A DNA stretch of 64,000 nt from Pseudomonas brassicacearum (GCF_009601685.2 NZ_CP045701.2:4216001-4280000); one strand, 5' to 3'. Positions 28,881 through 38,846 are shown, numbered from the stretch's first letter. Numbers and translations: made by a program. Notes: generated by a model from the letters alone, not told the origin.

Positions 28881-30458
28881 ATGACTACCCTATCCCCGAT
28901 CAGCTCTGCTATTGCCATCCAGACTCGCTCCGCCGTTGCGTCATCGCCTGCAACGGTAATCGAGAGTGCTGATGCCTTGCCGGCTCGACCATCGGCAACT
29001 GTCAGCCTGGGCAACCCCGGGGTCGATGTCGAATCACAGACCTACACCCGACTCGGGCAACTGCCTGGCCAGGAGATTGTTCGTGTCTGGGAAAAGACAA
29101 GTCAGGATGCCGTCACTCGCGTCATGGGGACCAACCCCAGGTCGCTGTCGATCGCCAACCGCTTCCAAGGCCTGGGTGCGGCCCTGGTGGAGCAGTTCGC
29201 CAAGAGTGGTTCGAGCATTTCCCAGTCAGTGTTCCATACCACCCAGGACAAGGCTCATAACGCCGCCGAGATAAAATCCGAACAGACGCTGCTGCACAAT
29301 AAAGCCGACAACCTGATCAGTCTCAGCATCAAGACCGCCAGCGGCAAGACGGTCACCTTCAGCCTGACCAGCCAGGACGATGGACTTGGCGTTCAGGCCA
29401 CGGTAGACGGTGGCCCGCTGAGCGAGGACGAACTCAAGGCGATTGGCGTTCTGGGCAGTGCCTTCCAGGCCGCTGTCGATGGGTTGACCGCCGAGCCTCC
29501 CAAGCTCGACCTGGGCAAGCTGACGCAGTTCGACTCCAGCGTATTGGCCTCCATCGACCTGAACGCCAAGCTCAAGGGCATGGACGGTGAGGACCTGACC
29601 CTCGCCTACCGCGCCGACAGCCAGAGCCGGACCACGCAAATGCGTGGTCCGGATGGCGAATTGAACCTGAGCGTAGATCTGAAGAACAGCGCAATCCTGG
29701 GCGATGCCAAGCAACAGGCCAACGCACTGAACAGCTACCTTGCCCAGTTTGATCGGGTGCAGGAGCGTGGCAGTGCCAAGGCAGCCCTGATGGAGATGTT
29801 CAAGGACGCCTTCAGCGCCATGAACAGCCACTATCCACAGGGCGCTACCCCCACAGAGCCATTGACCCGTAACGCGGCGGACAAAGGTCTGCTGACCGGA
29901 CTGGCAGACTTCGAGGCATCCATCACTCAGACCCACAACGCGTCCAACCCGATGCGCCTGTCTGAAGTCGATAGCTTTGCCTATAACCTGTCGCAAAAAA
30001 CGCTCGTCAAAGGCTCCATCATGCGCAATCGCAGCATCGATCAAGTCCAGCAATCGAGTCTATCGGCCAGTTATCACAAGAGCCTGAAGGGTGGGAAAGC
30101 ACCGGTGCTCGGCACAACTCCCGACTCGCAGAACTATCGCTACGTAGAAGTGAATGACAAGGCCAGCAGCTCGGCCAGCCTCGCCTACAAGGACGGCCGG
30201 CTGACCAGAGCCTCCGTCACGCAAAACGCCAGCCAGGACACACGGACACAACAGTACGTCATGGGCAAAATGGTTGAAGAGACAGTGGTGCCGAAGGAGG
30301 CTTCAACCAGCCGCAGTCATTTGGTATTGCTGGAATACGCCGCCAAGGAAAGCAAGAAATCCAAGGATGCGCAGGAACAATCCTTATTGAAGGAAGCGCT
30401 CGCTACCCTCCACAGTTCGGTGCTGCTGCAGGAAAACCCTTCGGCGCTGGTGCGCTGA
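28881..30458 (+). CDS. Large hypothetical protein of Pseudomonas, no recognised domain
   Basis: A 525-residue protein starting MTTLSPISSAIAIQTRSAV. It is low in cysteine, without signal peptide or membrane segments, and rich in Ser, Thr, Ala and Gln (SLSIKTASGKTVTFSLTSQDDGLGVQATVDGGPLSEDELKAIG). I recall similar proteins in other pseudomonads that databases have mislabelled as lactate dehydrogenase; nothing here resembles a Rossmann enzyme. The frame is open from 28671, but that would overlap the alcohol dehydrogenase promoter; 28881 is the natural start. The function is unknown. The lack of a Sec signal leaves a cytoplasmic or secreted, flagellar-like location open. Confidence 0.75.
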   Translation: MTTLSPISSAIAIQTRSAVASSPATVIESADALPARPSATVSLGNPGVDVESQTYTRLGQLPGQEIVRVWEKTSQDAVTRVMGTNPRSLSIANRFQGLGAALVEQFAKSGSSISQSVFHTTQDKAHNAAEIKSEQTLLHNKADNLISLSIKTASGKTVTFSLTSQDDGLGVQATVDGGPLSEDELKAIGVLGSAFQAAVDGLTAEPPKLDLGKLTQFDSSVLASIDLNAKLKGMDGEDLTLAYRADSQSRTTQMRGPDGELNLSVDLKNSAILGDAKQQANALNSYLAQFDRVQERGSAKAALMEMFKDAFSAMNSHYPQGATPTEPLTRNAADKGLLTGLADFEASITQTHNASNPMRLSEVDSFAYNLSQKTLVKGSIMRNRSIDQVQQSSLSASYHKSLKGGKAPVLGTTPDSQNYRYVEVNDKASSSASLAYKDGRLTRASVTQNASQDTRTQQYVMGKMVEETVVPKEASTSRSHLVLLEYAAKESKKSKDAQEQSLLKEALATLHSSVLLQENPSALVR

Positions 30459-30461
30459 CAC

Positions 30462-30505
30462 GCCAGATTGCCATGAGCCGCCCTCGGCGCCGGGCAATAT
30501 CTGGC
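30462..30505. terminator. Imperfect hairpin after the large hypothetical gene
   Basis: GCCAGATTGCC (30462-30472) pairs with GGCAATATCTGGC (30493-30505), with one bulge, directly after the stop at 30458. It may end transcription of the hypothetical gene or mark the left edge of the arsenic region. There is no strong T-run. Confidence 0.4.
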
Positions 30506-30612
30506 AAATTACGCAAAGTTTTTCTGCATGCAACTGATCTACGTCAAGCCCATTCAGCGCACAGCAAATACCTTGAAACTCGACTTTCAATGATCTTGCT
30601 CCAGGGTTTGCC

Positions 30613-32055
30613 ATGGACCTCCTGCTCAAGTTAGCCAATGGTGGAGCTGGCAGTCTGGCTTCCTACCTGGCCGCTCACGTCCTGCTCTGCCTGTTGCCAG
30701 CGTTTTTCATTGCCGGGGCCATGGCAGCACTCATTCCTAAAGCCAGCATCACGCACTGGCTGGGTCGACATGCACCTGTCTATGTTTCCTACCCTGCGGC
30801 GGCACTGGCCGGGTCATTGATTGCCGTCTGCTCCTGCACGATTGTTCCTTTGTTCGCGGGCGTGTACCGCAAAGGCGCGGGTATCGGTCCGGCGATCACC
30901 TTTCTATTTTTTGCCCCGGCAGGAAATATCATGGCCCTCGCCTATACCGGCAACATTCTGGGAGCGGAGTTTGCAATCGCCCGTTTGATCCTGTGCCTGA
31001 TCTTCGGCATCGGTATTGGCTTGATAATGGCGACTCTGTTCTGGAAAGACGACCTGGCCCACGATGCACAGGCAGATGCCTTGTTCGCAGAGAAGGCCCG
31101 CATTGGCGGGCCTGCCCTGGGCATACTGCTGTCTTTGGTAGTCCTGCTGATCGCGGGCACCTTGCAACTGTGGCCTTTGACCGCAGGCCTGATCAGCATC
31201 GAAGTCCCGCTGTCCTGGGCCCAAGCGTGGCAAGACACCCTGTTTGAATGGGTTCCCTATGACGCCAGCAAAGGAGAGGAAGGCGTGAGCTTGCAAGGGT
31301 CTGTACTCATCGTCCTGCTCCTGATGATTGCCGCCACGGCCAAGCGTGGCCTGGATAACATCACCGAAGGTGCCAATGGTTGGACATGGGTTGCACTGGG
31401 CCTGGCTGCGAGTACTTTGCTGATTGCCTCGATGCGCCTGACGCCAGAACCTGGCACCTTGGTTTTCATATTCACCGGTCGCGTGTTCGGTGTCGCATTG
31501 GCCCTGCTGTCCGTTTGGCACTTTGCCCGAAAACTGCCAGCCGAAGACTGGCAAAGCTGGCTGTGGGAAGCCTGGCGCTTCGTCAAGCAGATATTCATTG
31601 TGCTGGTGGTGGGTGTCTTCATCGTCGGCATGGTTCGCCAGGTGATTCGACCCGAATGGATTGAAAGCCTGGCAGGCAGCAATTCAGTGCCCGCCAATGC
31701 CACGGCAGTAGGGTTCGGCGTGTTCATGTACTTCCCAACGTTGGTTGAAGTACCCGTCGCACGCATGTTCCTTGATCTGGGCATGCATCCTGGCCCGCTC
31801 TTGGCCTACCTGATGGCAGATCCGGAACTCAGCTTGCAGAGCATGCTCATGGTGGCGGCGGTGATGGGTCGCAAGAAGACCGCCGCTTATGTCGGGTTGG
31901 TCGCTGCGTTCAGCATCGTGGCAGGCCTGCTCTACGGTGCCTGGGTCGATGGCACCGGCTGGCTGCCCCTGGGTGCGGGCGTGGCGGTCTTGCTGGCCAT
32001 GACCGCTGCGATTTTCCAGTTGATCCGTTTTCAGCGTAAACAAACAGCAAGCTGA
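30613..32055 (+). CDS. ArsP-type permease (DUF318 family)
   Basis: A 480-residue membrane protein with about 11 hydrophobic segments. The family's CSC motif in helix 2 is seen as C73-S-C75 (AVCSCTIVPLFAGVYRKGAG), followed by the conserved FLFFAPAGNIMAL. A second conserved half near the end reads GVFMYFPTLVEVPVARMF. ArsP members export trivalent organoarsenicals, and other members of the family act on other metalloids or unknown solutes. It is followed 22 bp later by a small redox thiol protein, a frequent pair for this family, then by arsenite oxidase genes. An arsenic-related role is likely by context; the substrate is not proven. Confidence 0.8.
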   Translation: MDLLLKLANGGAGSLASYLAAHVLLCLLPAFFIAGAMAALIPKASITHWLGRHAPVYVSYPAAALAGSLIAVCSCTIVPLFAGVYRKGAGIGPAITFLFFAPAGNIMALAYTGNILGAEFAIARLILCLIFGIGIGLIMATLFWKDDLAHDAQADALFAEKARIGGPALGILLSLVVLLIAGTLQLWPLTAGLISIEVPLSWAQAWQDTLFEWVPYDASKGEEGVSLQGSVLIVLLLMIAATAKRGLDNITEGANGWTWVALGLAASTLLIASMRLTPEPGTLVFIFTGRVFGVALALLSVWHFARKLPAEDWQSWLWEAWRFVKQIFIVLVVGVFIVGMVRQVIRPEWIESLAGSNSVPANATAVGFGVFMYFPTLVEVPVARMFLDLGMHPGPLLAYLMADPELSLQSMLMVAAVMGRKKTAAYVGLVAAFSIVAGLLYGAWVDGTGWLPLGAGVAVLLAMTAAIFQLIRFQRKQTAS

Positions 32056-32077
32056 CTTTCACACTCGGGAGCTTCCA

Positions 32078-32320
32078 ATGCTGAACATCAAAATCCTCGG
32101 TTCAGGGTGCGCCAACTGCAGGAAACTGGAGGCCGTGGCCCGTCAAGCCGCGCAGAATCTGGGTATCCAGGCCGAATTCGAAAAAATCACCGACATGGGC
32201 AAGATGATCACTTATGACGTCCTCTCCATGCCGGCGCTGGTGATCAACGAGAAGGTTGTAAGCAGCGGGAAGATTCCGACGGTTGCGGATATCCAGGGCT
32301 GGATTTCGACGGCGCAATGA
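32078..32320 (+). CDS. Small thioredoxin-like redox protein (TM0996/MTH895 family)
   Basis: An 80-residue thioredoxin-fold protein with the active-site pair C11-X2-C14 (GSGCANCRKLEA) and the cis-proline loop SMPALVINEKV. Its small size, without N-terminal extension, fits the glutaredoxin-like MTH895/TM0996 group often encoded beside DUF318 permeases. It probably passes electrons or thiol-bound metalloid to the preceding permease or to a partner. This pairing is a recurrent genomic pattern but its chemistry is not settled. Confidence 0.82.
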   Translation: MLNIKILGSGCANCRKLEAVARQAAQNLGIQAEFEKITDMGKMITYDVLSMPALVINEKVVSSGKIPTVADIQGWISTAQ

Positions 32321-32504
32321 CAAGGTCACAACGGCCTGGCATCCCGTCAGTCGGAAATGTCGACAAAACCGGACGAAATAGAGGGTTACTCGAGCCATTA
32401 GGGCCAAACAACCGAGCGGTCTACTACGCTCACTAAGTTGAAGTAAAGCAGCTGACGACAGAGGTGGGGGCCGACTGCATCGCAAGCGCAATGTGGAGGC
32501 GGAA

Positions 32505-33026
32505 ATGACATCGATATCCAGAAGGCTCTTGCTAAAAGCAGGAGGCGGCATTGCTGCAAGCGTGGCGATAGGTCTGCCCAAACTCACACAAGCCGCGACA
32601 CCCAAGCCAACGGCAGAGGGACGAGTCAATCTCCCCTACCCCATGAACGCGCTCGCCAAAGCGCAGGATTTGCCGGTCAATACACCCGTCCTGTTTTCTT
32701 ATCCCGACGCGGCATCACCTTGCGCATTGATCAAGATGGGCGCTCCCGTTCCAGGGGGGGTCGGTCCGGAGCGCGACATCGTGGCCTACAGCACCTTGTG
32801 CACGCACATGGGCTGTCCAGTGGCCTACGACCCAGGACAAAAGGTGTTCAAATGCCCCTGCCATTTCAGCCTGTTCGACCCTGAGAATATTGGCCAGATG
32901 GTTTCCGGGCAGGCCACTGAGAACTTGCCAAGCATCGTGCTTGAGTACAACCCCAAAGACGATTCGGTACGTGCAGTTGCCGTCGAAGGGTTGATCTACG
33001 GACGTCAGTCCAACCTCCTTTCATAA
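32505..33026 (+). CDS. aioB: Arsenite oxidase small (Rieske) subunit
   Basis: A 173-residue Rieske iron-sulfur protein. A twin-arginine signal (SRRLLLK, residues 5-11) directs folded export. The [2Fe-2S] ligands are C99-X-H101 and C117-X2-H120 (STLCTHMGC and FKCPCHF). C104 and C119 give the disulfide pair of classical Rieske proteins, which some arsenite oxidases lack. The frame opens at a GTG (32493), but the ATG at 32505 follows a strong ribosome-binding site (ggaggc). It is 11 bp ahead of aioA. It passes electrons from the molybdenum subunit to a periplasmic carrier. Confidence 0.92.
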   Translation: MTSISRRLLLKAGGGIAASVAIGLPKLTQAATPKPTAEGRVNLPYPMNALAKAQDLPVNTPVLFSYPDAASPCALIKMGAPVPGGVGPERDIVAYSTLCTHMGCPVAYDPGQKVFKCPCHFSLFDPENIGQMVSGQATENLPSIVLEYNPKDDSVRAVAVEGLIYGRQSNLLS

Positions 33027-33037
33027 GGAGATTCAAA

Positions 33038-35521
33038 ATGGCAACCAACAAAGATCGTGTGGCACTGCCCCCCACAGATGCCCAAAAGACCAACCTGACC
33101 TGCCACTTCTGCATCGTGGGTTGCGGTTATCACGTGTACAAATGGCCGGAAAATCAGGAAGGTGGACGGGCGCCCGACGAGAACGCACTCGCGCTCGACT
33201 TCCGCACACAATTACCTCCCCTGGCTGCCACCCTGACGCCCGCCATGCAGAACACGATCATCGACAAGGACGGTAAGCGCTACAACATCATGATCGTGCC
33301 GGATAAACAGTGCGCCGTTAACAAAGGGCTCTCGTCCACACGAGGCGGACAACTGGCCAAGGTCATGTACAGCCCCGACGGAGTAGGCAGGGAGCGCTTG
33401 CGCAGCCCACGCATTTATGTGGCTGACCAGTGGGTCGACACCAGTTGGGATGATGCTCTGGCGCTCTACGCTGGGGTGATCAAGAAGATTCTTGATAATG
33501 ACGGGCCTGCCCCGCTCGCCTTTGACTGCTTCGACCATGGAGGCGCCGGAGGCGGATTCGAGAACACCTGGGGCACCGGCAAATTGATGTTCACCGCACT
33601 GCAAACCCCATTGGTGCGAATCCATAACCGCCCGGCCTATAACTCCGAGTGCCACGCCACCCGCGAGATGGGCATTGGCGAACTCAACAACAGCTACGAA
33701 GACGCAGAGTTGGCCGACGTCATTGTGGCCATCGGCTGCAATTCATACGAAACCCAAACCAACTACTTCCTGGCGCATTGGCTGCCCAACTTGCAGGGGC
33801 AGACTGTCGACAAACGCAAACAGCGTTTTGCTGGAGAAACCGTTGTCCCAGCCAGGATAATTTTTGTCGACCCTCGCAGGACGCCAACCATCGCGATAGC
33901 GGAGCAGGCAGCAGGTAAAGGCAACGTGCTTCACCTGGATATCGAACCGGGAACGGATATCGCCCTGTTCAATGGCCTGCTGACCTATGTGGTCGAGCAG
34001 AAATGGCATGACGAGGCATTTATCGCGGCCCATACCAAAGGGTTCGAGCAGGCGCTCCAAGCCAATCGAATGTCGCTTGAAGAAACCAGCCGCGTTACCG
34101 GTATATCGGTGGACAAGCTCAAGCAAGCAGCCGAATGGGCCTACAAGCCGAAAGCTTCCGGCCACCGCCCCCACACCCTGCACGCTTATGAAAAAGGAAT
34201 CATCTGGGGCAATGACAACTACCTGATCCAGTCTGCATTGGTCGACCTGGTCCTTGCGACCCACAACGTCGGACGACGAGGTACGGGCGTGGTGCGGATG
34301 GGTGGGCATCAAGAGGGTTATGCCCGCCCCCCTTATCCTGGCAATACCAAGATATATGTCGATCAGGAGATCATCAACGGCAAAGGAATGATGTATACGG
34401 CATGGGGGGCCAATCCCTTCCAGACCACACTCAATGCCGAGCAGCATCGTACGGTCATTCTCAAACGCGCCAACATCGTAAGGGAGGCCATGGCCAGTAT
34501 TCGCGGCGGCACAACCGCACAGAGGGTGGATGCGGTCTACGACGCGGTAAAAAACAAAGGCGGGCTCTTCGTCGCCAACATCAACCTCTACCCGACCAAA
34601 CTGGCGGAAGCCGCCCATGTGATGTTTCCGGCAGCCCATCCAGGCGAAATAAATCTCACCTCCATGAATGGGGAACGGCGGATGCGCCTTTCTCAGAAAT
34701 TCATGGATCCCCCAGGTTCGGCGAAAGCCGATTGCCTCATCGCAGCGGCTATCGCCAACACCCTTCGGCAGATGTATACGGACGAAGGGAATCTGGACAT
34801 GGCAGCGCGTTTTGCAGGGTTCGACTGGAAAAGCGAGGAGGACGCCTTCAACGACGGCTTCCGTATGGCCGGCCAGCCTGGTGCTGGCCCCATCGACAGC
34901 CAGGGCGGGACCACGGGACATCTCGTCACCTACGAACGCCTGAAAGCCATGGGCAACAATGGCGTCCAATTGCCCACCCAAGCATACCGAGACGGCAAGC
35001 TGATCGGTACTGAGATGCTCTACACCGATTACAAGTTCGACACGCCGGACGGTAAAGCAGAGTTCAAACAAGCAGCATGGCCCGGGTTGCCAGAACCGGT
35101 GGCGCAACAGAAGGCCAAGCACCCGTTCTGGATCAACAGCGGACGGATCAACGAAGTATGGCAAACGCTCTACCACGACCAGTACAACGATTTCGTACGG
35201 CGGCGTGTGCCGATGGCTTATCTGGAAATCAATCCCGACGATGCAAAGACGCTGACCATTGAAGCCGGAGACGTGGTCGAGGTGTTCAACGATTACGGTT
35301 CGTCCTATGCGCTGGCCTATCTGGAGCCCGATATCAAACGCAATCAGACCTTCATGCAGTTTGGACACTTCAACGGCGTGATGGGCGACCTGACCACGCC
35401 CTGGACCGACCGCAACGTGGTGCCCTACTACAAAGGAACATGGGCGAGTATTCGCCGTATCGGAAAGGTGGACGAGTTCAAAGAGACGATCAGCTTCAAG
35501 ACGCGCAGGTTTAGTACCTAA
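33038..35521 (+). CDS. aioA: Arsenite oxidase large (molybdopterin) subunit
   Basis: An 827-residue DMSO-reductase-family enzyme. The N-terminal C22-X2-C25-X3-C29 ([12 protein letters not shown]) binds the [3Fe-4S] cluster; the fourth Cys is absent, as in all arsenite oxidases. Molybdopterin-binding segments include [66 protein letters not shown] and [21 protein letters not shown]. It lacks its own signal and would be exported with AioB. The reaction is arsenite to arsenate in the periplasm. No aioXSR, cytochrome c or moeA gene is adjacent in this window. It converges with arsJ. Confidence 0.95.
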   Translation: MATNKDRVALPPTDAQKTNLTCHFCIVGCGYHVYKWPENQEGGRAPDENALALDFRTQLPPLAATLTPAMQNTIIDKDGKRYNIMIVPDKQCAVNKGLSSTRGGQLAKVMYSPDGVGRERLRSPRIYVADQWVDTSWDDALALYAGVIKKILDNDGPAPLAFDCFDHGGAGGGFENTWGTGKLMFTALQTPLVRIHNRPAYNSECHATREMGIGELNNSYEDAELADVIVAIGCNSYETQTNYFLAHWLPNLQGQTVDKRKQRFAGETVVPARIIFVDPRRTPTIAIAEQAAGKGNVLHLDIEPGTDIALFNGLLTYVVEQKWHDEAFIAAHTKGFEQALQANRMSLEETSRVTGISVDKLKQAAEWAYKPKASGHRPHTLHAYEKGIIWGNDNYLIQSALVDLVLATHNVGRRGTGVVRMGGHQEGYARPPYPGNTKIYVDQEIINGKGMMYTAWGANPFQTTLNAEQHRTVILKRANIVREAMASIRGGTTAQRVDAVYDAVKNKGGLFVANINLYPTKLAEAAHVMFPAAHPGEINLTSMNGERRMRLSQKFMDPPGSAKADCLIAAAIANTLRQMYTDEGNLDMAARFAGFDWKSEEDAFNDGFRMAGQPGAGPIDSQGGTTGHLVTYERLKAMGNNGVQLPTQAYRDGKLIGTEMLYTDYKFDTPDGKAEFKQAAWPGLPEPVAQQKAKHPFWINSGRINEVWQTLYHDQYNDFVRRRVPMAYLEINPDDAKTLTIEAGDVVEVFNDYGSSYALAYLEPDIKRNQTFMQFGHFNGVMGDLTTPWTDRNVVPYYKGTWASIRRIGKVDEFKETISFKTRRFST

Positions 35522-35638
35522 GGACAATCGTGCGGGAGATTGATTGGCTCATGGCATGCCTGCGACATGTGCTGATTCTGGCGCTGCCATTTTCTTCACA
35601 TGCACGTAGCGCGCAGGAGGCCGTCCAGTCTGACGGTT

Positions 35639-36859
35639 TCATATCGCCTCGGCATGCCTGGGTAAAGCAACAGAGATCAAGGCGGCCAGACACACAAATG
35701 CGCTTGATATCCATAGGCATGCGCCCAACCCAAAGTCCTGGTAAACCCAGCCGGAGAGTACGGTGCCGATCAGTCGTCCCATGGCGTTGGACATGTAATA
35801 AAAACCCACATCCAACGACACGCCGTCTTCCTTGGCGTAGGACACGATCAGGTAGCTGTGCAGCGACGAGTTCACGGCGAACAACGCCCCAAAAACCATC
35901 AATCCACCCAACAGCACGACCTGTTGCGACAGCCCGGTGTTCAGCCCCAGCGCAATGGCCGCGGGCAAACCCGCCAGTAGCAGCGCCCACAGAAACGCCG
36001 CTCGACCGTCCGGCACGTGCCCTCGTTTCTTTCCAGTGATGTTGGGCGCGAACGACTGGACGATGCCGTAGCCGATCACCCAGGCCGCCAGGAAGCCACC
36101 AACCTTCCAGAAGTCCCAGCCCAAGACACTGCTCAGGTACACCGGCAAGGCCACCACGAACCAGACATCACGGGCGCCGAACAAAAACATCCGCGCCGCC
36201 GAAAGGATGTTGATCGCCCGGCTCTTGGACAAGATGTCACGAAACTTGGGCTTGGCTTTGGCCTTGCCCAGGTCCTTCTTCAACAGGATCAGGCTACTGA
36301 TCCAAATCAGCGCCAGGCCACCCGCCATAGCCAGCAACGCGCCTTTGAAACCGATCAGTGCCAGCAGGGCCCCGCCAAGAAAGAAGCCGACACCCTTGAG
36401 CGCGTTCTTCGAGCCGGTGAGAATCGCCACCCATTTGTAGAGTTTGCCCTGCTGCCCATCGGGGACCAGAAGCTTGATGGAGCTTTTGGCGCTCATCTTG
36501 TTCAGGTCTTTGGCGATCCCGGACAACGCCTGGGCACCCATCACCCAGGGGATGGTCAACCAGGCGACCGGCACCGTCAGCATTAGCAGGGCCGCGACCT
36601 GCAGGCCCAGCCCGATGTTCATGGTTCGGTTCAGGCCCAGCCGGGCACCTAGGTACCCCCCCACCAGGTTGGTGATCACGCCAAAGAGTTCGTAGAACAG
36701 AAACAACGCCGCGATTTGCAGTGGGCTGTAGCCCAACGCATGAAAGTGCAGCACCACCAACATGCGCAAGGCGCCGTCGGTGAGCGTGAAGGCCCAGTAG
36801 TTGCCCGTCACGAGCAGGTACTGTCGCACGGGCGGCGCGAGGGCTGACAACGCTTTCAT
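35639..36859 (-). CDS. arsJ: ArsJ organoarsenical (1-arseno-3-phosphoglycerate) efflux MFS permease
   Basis: A 406-residue major-facilitator protein with 12 membrane segments. The opening SALAPPVRQYLLVTGNYWAFTLTDGALRMLVVLHFHALG and the centre SAKSSIKLLVPDGQQGKLYKWVAILTGSKNALKGVGFFLGG are characteristic of ArsJ. It starts 9 bp after the stop of a GAPDH gene, the diagnostic partner. GAPDH converts glyceraldehyde-3-phosphate plus arsenate to 1-arseno-3-phosphoglycerate, and ArsJ exports it, so the pair confers arsenate resistance. The operon is led by an ArsR gene. Confidence 0.93.
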   Translation of the reverse strand: MKALSALAPPVRQYLLVTGNYWAFTLTDGALRMLVVLHFHALGYSPLQIAALFLFYELFGVITNLVGGYLGARLGLNRTMNIGLGLQVAALLMLTVPVAWLTIPWVMGAQALSGIAKDLNKMSAKSSIKLLVPDGQQGKLYKWVAILTGSKNALKGVGFFLGGALLALIGFKGALLAMAGGLALIWISSLILLKKDLGKAKAKPKFRDILSKSRAINILSAARMFLFGARDVWFVVALPVYLSSVLGWDFWKVGGFLAAWVIGYGIVQSFAPNITGKKRGHVPDGRAAFLWALLLAGLPAAIALGLNTGLSQQVVLLGGLMVFGALFAVNSSLHSYLIVSYAKEDGVSLDVGFYYMSNAMGRLIGTVLSGWVYQDFGLGACLWISSAFVCLAALISVALPRHAEAI

Positions 36860-36868
36860 GACCGCCCC

Positions 36869-37873
36869 TCAGACTGCCAGACCGACCAGTTTGGCCAGCT
36901 CGACGGCGCGATTGGCATAGCCCCATTCGTTGTCATACCAAGCGTAAAGTTTGACCTGGGTGCCGTTGATGACCATGGTCGACAGCGCATCGATGATCGA
37001 TGACCGCGGGTCGGTACGGTAGTCGATGGATACCAGCGGGCGCGCCTCGAAACCGAGGATGTCTTTGAGCTCATTCTCGGAAGCGTCCTTGAGGAACTGA
37101 TTGACCTCCTCCACGGTGGTGGCCCGTTCGACTTCAAAAACGCAATCGGTCAGCGACGCATTGGCCAGCGGTACACGTACGGCGTGACCATTGAGGCGCC
37201 CACGCAGCTCCGGGAAGATTTCGGCAATGGCGGTGGCCGAGCCGGTACTGGTTGGAATCAGGCTCATGCCGCAGGCACGCGCACGGCGCAGGTCCTTGTG
37301 TGGCTGATCGAGAATGCTCTGGGTGTTGGTCAGGTCGTGGATGGTGGTGATCGAACCGTGGCGAATGCCCAGCTTTTGGTGGATGACTTTCACGACGGGG
37401 GCCAGGCAATTGGTGGTGCAAGAAGCCGCGGTGACGATGCGGTGCTGCGCCGGGTCGAACAGGTGCTGGTTGACGCCCATGACGACATTCAACGCGCCTT
37501 TTTCCTTCACCGGAGCACACACCACCACACGTTTGACGCCCTGATCCAGGTAAGCCTGCAGCACCGCCACGGTTTTCATCTTGCCGCTGGCTTCGATCAC
37601 CAGGTCGCAAGCCGACCAGTCGGTGTCGGCAATCGTTTTGTTCGCGGTCACCTTGATGCGCTTGCCGCCAATCACGACCTGATCACCTTCTGCGCTGGCC
37701 TCGTTATGCCAACGGCCGTGCACAGAGTCGAAGTTGATCAGGTGCGCATGGGTGGCCGCGTCACCCGCTGGATCGTTGATCTGCACGAATTCGAACTCAG
37801 GCCAATTCCAGGCAGCTCGCAGAGCGAGGCGACCGATCCGACCAAAACCATTGATGCCAACTTTGATAGTCAT
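36869..37873 (-). CDS. Arsenic-operon glyceraldehyde-3-phosphate dehydrogenase
   Basis: A 334-residue GAPDH with the Rossmann motif [12 protein letters not shown], catalytic Cys C152 ([13 protein letters not shown]) and base H179 ([10 protein letters not shown]). Length and motifs match housekeeping GAPDH, but the genetic setting, between arsR and arsJ on the minus strand, marks it as the arsenate-detoxifying partner of ArsJ. It would use arsenate in place of phosphate to make 1-arseno-3-phosphoglycerate for export. Ordinary glycolytic activity is also expected. The gap to the arsR stop is 121 bp. Confidence 0.93.
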   Translation of the reverse strand: MTIKVGINGFGRIGRLALRAAWNWPEFEFVQINDPAGDAATHAHLINFDSVHGRWHNEASAEGDQVVIGGKRIKVTANKTIADTDWSACDLVIEASGKMKTVAVLQAYLDQGVKRVVVCAPVKEKGALNVVMGVNQHLFDPAQHRIVTAASCTTNCLAPVVKVIHQKLGIRHGSITTIHDLTNTQSILDQPHKDLRRARACGMSLIPTSTGSATAIAEIFPELRGRLNGHAVRVPLANASLTDCVFEVERATTVEEVNQFLKDASENELKDILGFEARPLVSIDYRTDPRSSIIDALSTMVINGTQVKLYAWYDNEWGYANRAVELAKLVGLAV

Positions 37874-37994
37874 GTTGTTGTGCTCTGTTGTCAGTGGCGT
37901 CCGACTGGCTGTCGAACTGGCCTATGCAGGAAGAAAAGGCGCCTGTTGCTCATGATCAATGTTCCTGAGGCTACAGCGTGCCAAATCAGCGTAA

Positions 37995-38366
37995 TCAGGC
38001 GGTCTGGCTTTCGCAGCACACGGCTGCACGCTCAGGGCGATCACCCATTCCCTCAAGGCGTTTGGCATATGGGCTTAACCAGTGCTTGTTGCTTTCCAGC
38101 GTAGTGGCCAGCACTTGATGAACCCAATCGGGGAGATTCGGGTGCAGTCGGTAATACACCCATTGGCCTTGCCGACGATCCGAAAGCAGACCGCAGGTGC
38201 GCAACTGCGCCAAGTGCCTGGAGACTTTTGGCTGACTCTCGTTCAGCGCGCAGGTCAGCTCACACACACAAAGCTCTCCTTCGCGAGTGATAAGCAGCAT
38301 GGTGCGCACGCGGATGTCATCCGCCAGGCATTTGAAAACAGTGGTCGGTGTCAGATGGTCAGCCAT
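37995..38366 (-). CDS. arsR: ArsR-family arsenite-responsive repressor
   Basis: A 123-residue ArsR/SmtB winged helix protein. The arsenite-binding cysteines are C33, C35 and C39 (ELCVCELTCAL) at the start of the recognition helix, with ESQPKVSRHLAQLRTCGLL as the DNA-reading part. The C-terminal ERAAVCCESQTA ends with two more cysteines. The start at 38366 was chosen over the longer frame (38390) because a purine-rich site (gagaa) precedes it. It is the first gene of arsR-gapdh-arsJ. It is expected to repress this operon until arsenite binds. Confidence 0.93.
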   Translation of the reverse strand: MADHLTPTTVFKCLADDIRVRTMLLITREGELCVCELTCALNESQPKVSRHLAQLRTCGLLSDRRQGQWVYYRLHPNLPDWVHQVLATTLESNKHWLSPYAKRLEGMGDRPERAAVCCESQTA

Positions 38367-38420
38367 ATCGATTCTCAGCGGACAGAACATGGACTTTGCT
38401 GGTCATTGTGAAGGCTCGTC

Positions 38421-38460
38421 ATATATATGGTTTTCCGAATATATTAGCTTACGAATAATA
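38421..38460 (-). promoter_or_regulatory. AT-rich ars promoter/operator region
   Basis: Upstream of arsR lies an AT-rich stretch with two CGAATA half-site repeats 16 bp apart (38437 and 38453) and flanking atatat blocks. ArsR operators are typically short AT-rich imperfect palindromes near the -35 box. The position fits; exact footprint cannot be read. Confidence 0.4.
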
Positions 38461-38585
38461 GATAAAGCCCGCGCATCGAAAATCTCGAAAAAACCAGGTA
38501 CTGGCGAACAGACGCCCGTAAGAACCCTTTTTTATAGGTCACACCGGATATTCATTCAGCAGAACGGTTCGGGACATCTTGGAAA

Positions 38586-38795
38586 GTGCATATACCCATA
38601 GAGGTTTCCCGGCGCGAAGGGGTCAGCGAAATGTCTTTGTCCAACTGGCGCAGGCCGGTCAGCGCTGAAGGAAACGCAGTGCCCGAAGACACTCCATCGG
38701 CCCAGAACTGGACCGCCGAAACATGCGTTGCCCCAGTGACATCGTTAGCTGAAGGCCGCCTGCGGGCGGGCGTTTTAACCTTGGCCGCAGGATAA
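38586..38795 (+). pseudogene. Truncated insertion-sequence transposase (IS3-type OrfA) remnant
   Basis: About 70 codons. The segment EVSRREGVSEMSLSNWRRP and the following EGNAVPEDTPSAQNWTAETCVAP match the N-terminal helix-turn-helix region of IS3-family OrfA proteins as I recall them (VSRREGISEATLYNWRK, VPG, W(S/T)AE). After residue about 50 the similarity breaks off into an unrelated tail, and no OrfB or terminal inverted repeats are seen. It is a decayed piece left between the arsenic genes and a lipoprotein gene, suggesting the region was assembled by mobile elements. Confidence 0.65.
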
Positions 38796-38846
38796 AACCG
38801 TACCCAGCAACGATTTTGCTCAGATACCTGATTCCACCGTTTTCGT

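Noticed and set aside
32474..32491. A sigma-54 promoter for aioB (tgggggccgactgca)
   Set aside because: The GG-to-GC spacing is 9 bases, not 10, and the site is almost on the start codon.
36869..37873. Housekeeping glycolytic GAPDH
   Set aside because: Sequence alone would allow it, but its place between arsR and arsJ on one strand is diagnostic of the arsenate-detoxifying version.
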